64,000 nucleotides of DNA from positions 361,362-425,361 of the forward strand of contig NZ_JBHSJJ010000005.1 of assembly GCF_042652345.1 (NCBI RefSeq), written 5' to 3'. Below the pieces are notes generated by a model. The model did not search any database and was not told the origin of the DNA. It was given only the letters and a program-made list of their open reading frames with translations. This document shows positions 62,012 through 64,000 of the stretch, piece after piece. Made by a program: the position numbers and the translations under genes. The stretch's first letter is position 1, and each line of letters starts with the position of its first letter. Source of the DNA: Negadavirga shengliensis (GTDB lineage: Bacteria; Bacteroidota; Bacteroidia; Cytophagales; Cyclobacteriaceae).

Positions 62012-62822
62012 TCAGCATGCGACATTTACTAAAAATCTATCTATCTGATCCACATACCGTCCCCCAAATCCTTTATTGTCATAGTCAACTTGAAATCCTG
62101 TCAGATGACCACCTTCATATTGAATGATTTGACAATTACTACTAACTTTCTTCTGGAGTTTTAAAGCTGCATTGTGGGTAGTAACCTCATTACTGGAAGC
62201 AGTTAAAATTAAGAGAGGACAATCGATGGATTCAAGTGATTTTTTGAATGCATTGTTTTTTTCGGGAAGAAGAATCTCTTTATCCTTTTTTTTATGAGTG
62301 ATCCATAATTTCGTCAAGATCAGTGACGATGCCTTCACCAATGATAAAATCAATCTGATTTTTGATTTGAGGATAGGCTCTCGATGCGATTATAGTTCCC
62401 ATTGACATTGCCCAGATACCTACATTTTTATCGTGAAACTTATTGAAAATGGTGTTTGTCACTGCCTCCAGATCCCAAGCAAATTCCTTGTAATAAAGGT
62501 ATTCCTTTTGAATCTCAAAGTCTTGGCTTTTTCCGAATCCTCTATAGTCAAAGGTGACTACTGTATAACCAGAATTCGCTAAGATCATTGAATGGTAAAC
62601 AAAGTAGGACATATTTCCAGCATCTGGATAATCAAGAATCAATACAATATCCTTGTCATTTTCCGGTTTTACCTCGTAAATCCAGGTGTTGAGACGAAAA
62701 CCATCTGTCGTGTGAATATCCAATTGTTGGTAGTCCCACTTGACTGAATCTGGGGTACGGATGTATTCCCTATCTGGGTTAATAGCAAAGACGGAGTTGA
62801 CTTGAAAAAAAATAATAATCAA
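62012..62822 (-). pseudogene. secreted alpha/beta hydrolase, frameshifted
   Basis: The N-terminal frame (62822-62292) encodes a signal-like leader (IIIFFQVNSVFA) and an alpha/beta hydrolase core with DYRGFGKSQ and the nucleophile serine in AMSMGT. It stops at TAA 62294-62292, just beside a run of eight A. The C-terminal frame (62353-62012) continues the fold with CPLLILTASSNEVT and the catalytic histidine in EGGHLTG. The shift is +1, so one inserted base in this short overlap (about 62292-62353) explains both. Either a true pseudogene or a sequencing error near the homopolymer. Confidence 0.7.
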
Positions 62823-62855
62823 GATAAAAACTGAGACTATTTTTTTATACCGGGG

Positions 62856-63248
62856 TTATACGTTCACTTTTTCCTGTTTTCCGTCCAGCTCATAGGGCTG
62901 GATAAGAATTTCAACCGGTAGGTTCAATAAAGCCGAAAGATTTCTAACCATATCGATCGTCAATGCCCTTTTCCTATTTAAAACAAGGCTGACAGTAGTT
63001 TTACTTCCAATTGCTGGGATAAGATCTTTGTCCTTAAGACCTTTTCTATCCATAGTTTCTCTCACTGCCTCAATGGGGTCAGGCAGGGCAATGGGGTAAT
63101 GCTCTCTTTCGTATTTCTCGATTAAGGTAACCAGCAGTTCTGCCTCCATCCCTTCGGCACTATTCGGGTCTGCTTCGAAGATTTTAGAAAGCCTGGCAAG
63201 GGATTTTTCATATTCCTTTTCTGTAGTAATAGTTTTTTCCCACTTCAT
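62856..63248 (-). CDS. higA: HigA-type antitoxin
   Basis: The 130-residue protein has a C-terminal helix-turn-helix (about residues 60-115, including RKGLKDKDLIPAIGSKTTVS and VLNRKRALTIDMVRNLSALL) preceded by an N-terminal region typical of the HigA branch. It follows the HigB toxin gene by 22 bases, the order of HigBA pairs. It would bind and neutralise the toxin and repress the operon. It ends 33 bases before the frameshifted hydrolase. Confidence 0.88.
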   Translation of the reverse strand: MKWEKTITTEKEYEKSLARLSKIFEADPNSAEGMEAELLVTLIEKYEREHYPIALPDPIEAVRETMDRKGLKDKDLIPAIGSKTTVSLVLNRKRALTIDMVRNLSALLNLPVEILIQPYELDGKQEKVNV

Positions 63249-63270
63249 GATTACAATTTGACTTACGATT

Positions 63271-63576
63271 TTAAAATTGGTCTACAGTATTTGCATCTAC
63301 TTTGTCATATTCGGAGTGTGTTCCGATAAATTTGATAAACACCCACTGTCTCAGATAACTTATTTGAACGATTAACCGATATTTGTTCCCTGCAATGTTA
63401 AACACCACCCGATTGTTTTTAACAGGATCAGCATCAGGAAAATCTTGAACTACATCCGAAGGTTTTTGCCATACAGAATGTTTTGCGACAGCAATCCAGG
63501 TTTCTATGCTTGATTTTGAGTCTGGATGCTTTAGGTAAAACTCTGTCAGATTTTTGATTGCTATAATGTTTTTCAA
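63271..63576 (-). CDS. higB: HigB-type mRNA interferase toxin
   Basis: The 101-residue protein matches the HigB branch of the RelE superfamily, with FPDADPVKNNRVVFNIAGNK and the C-terminal QWVFIKFIGTHSEYDKVDA, which carries the conserved histidine, tyrosine and aspartate region. HigB cleaves mRNA on the ribosome. It is the first gene of the leftward toxin-antitoxin operon. Type II systems are common on mobile islands. Confidence 0.9.
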   Translation of the reverse strand: MKNIIAIKNLTEFYLKHPDSKSSIETWIAVAKHSVWQKPSDVVQDFPDADPVKNNRVVFNIAGNKYRLIVQISYLRQWVFIKFIGTHSEYDKVDANTVDQF

Positions 63577-63771
63577 AGCAAGCTGTTTAATAAACGGTCG
63601 AAGATATTAATAAGTTTTCAAATTGAAAACTTATTTTCAGAATTTTGATTTCCCTGTCTATAATGTCCATAAATCAATGTATCAGATTATCACAACAATT
63701 TTCTGATTATGTGACCGACAATAAAATTTTTAGGAACCGTATTCATCAGCTTCTTTGCAATGATCGGAGCA

Positions 63772-63855
63772 TTACAATTTGTCAAAGTCTGCGCTGTAAA
63801 GTGCATAAACCGTATACATGGTTTTCGTATCCGTCCGATAAACCCCATATTTCAT
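63772..63855 (-). pseudogene. remnant of a GIY-YIG nuclease gene
   Basis: A 27-codon frame contains MYTVYALYSADFDKL and stops just where GIY-YIG proteins would continue YIGxT. The pattern is the family's N-terminus. No intact continuation was found, although a second frame follows downstream (from near codon 28, NAPIIAKKLMNTVPKNFIVG). The fragment lies 30 bases from an IS66-type gene. Region 63577-63771 has no supported gene. Confidence 0.5.
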
Positions 63856-63884
63856 AGCTGGTGCAAACATCGTATAGTTGCATC

Positions 63885-64000
63885 ATGAAAAAGATAAGCA
63901 ACGACGAGTATTATAACCTGTTTTGCAGGTGGCGGGCTTCCGGTATAAGCAAAGCTTCATTTGCTGAGGGCGAAGGTATTTCCAGGACGGTTTTTTATTA
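63885..64000 (+). mobile_element. tnpA: IS66-family insertion sequence, 5' end of accessory gene tnpA
   Basis: The frame starting at ATG 63885 reads KKISNDEYYNLFCRWRASGI, then SKASFAEGEGISRTVFY, and runs off the window. This resembles the first, small helix-turn-helix gene (TnpA) of IS66 elements, with the pattern W..SG.S..AFA..HGI....Y. The left terminal repeat should lie between 63855 and 63885, possibly at GTGCAAAC near 63861, but cannot be checked without the right end. Confidence 0.75.

Noticed and set aside
63645..63857. 70-codon rightward open frame near the right edge
   Set aside because: It is antisense to the GIY-YIG remnant and shows no recognisable domain.

Overview
The window looks like chromosomal DNA from a Bacteroidota bacterium, probably of the class Cytophagia and near Cyclobacteriaceae; the family is an inference. 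Evidence is the SusC/SusD pair, the PorE-like lipoprotein, DUF4252 and DUF6428 proteins, a DksA relative lacking the zinc finger, the separation of atpD/atpC from the rest of the ATP synthase genes, and promoters in front of both tRNA genes of the Bacteroidota form TTTG-N19-TAnnTTTG.

Layout. 1-5.5 kb: ATP synthase operon (membrane protein, atpB-E-F-H-A-G; no beta or epsilon genes), ending in a strong terminator. 5.6-5.8 kb: tRNA-Thr with its own promoter. 5.9-8.6 kb: leftward arsenic resistance operon arsR-DUF6428-arsC-acr3, with the DUF6428 gene frameshifted. 9-19.8 kb: a GAF/AraC-type regulator followed by two giant genes (1754 and 1382 codons) that I cannot assign to any family. 19.8-21 kb: a membrane protein with an S4-like voltage-sensor helix but no pore motif. 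21.2-39.3 kb: a carbohydrate and organic-compound utilisation region with a GH43-like lipoprotein, SusC/SusD, ThuA-like protein, two sugar epimerases, an alpha/beta hydrolase, an FG-GAP protein, a metallophosphoesterase, a DUF922 protease-like protein, an Ldh-family dehydrogenase, a DUF1080 protein and an isoaspartyl peptidase.

39.5-60.7 kb is mostly housekeeping and conserved genes: dksA-like, scpB, an RluB-type pseudouridine synthase, a flavin disulfide reductase, an ECF sigma/anti-sigma-like/DUF4252 cassette, tRNA-Phe, Hdr-like iron-sulfur proteins, a PorE-like lipoprotein, purM, a ceramidase-like protein, a UbiA/methyltransferase pair, an SGNH hydrolase, a PhoX-family protein and a Rho-N-like protein. 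REP-like hairpins, a roughly 48-bp dispersed repeat and a remnant of a Fic gene lie between them.

At 61.79 kb there is a 3' fragment of a tRNA gene joined to a terminator. To its right lie a frameshifted hydrolase, a HigBA toxin-antitoxin pair, a GIY-YIG remnant and the start of an IS66-type element. This looks like one edge of an integrated island that continues past the window. The strongest candidate for an undescribed system is the giant two-gene module at 10.3-19.8 kb.
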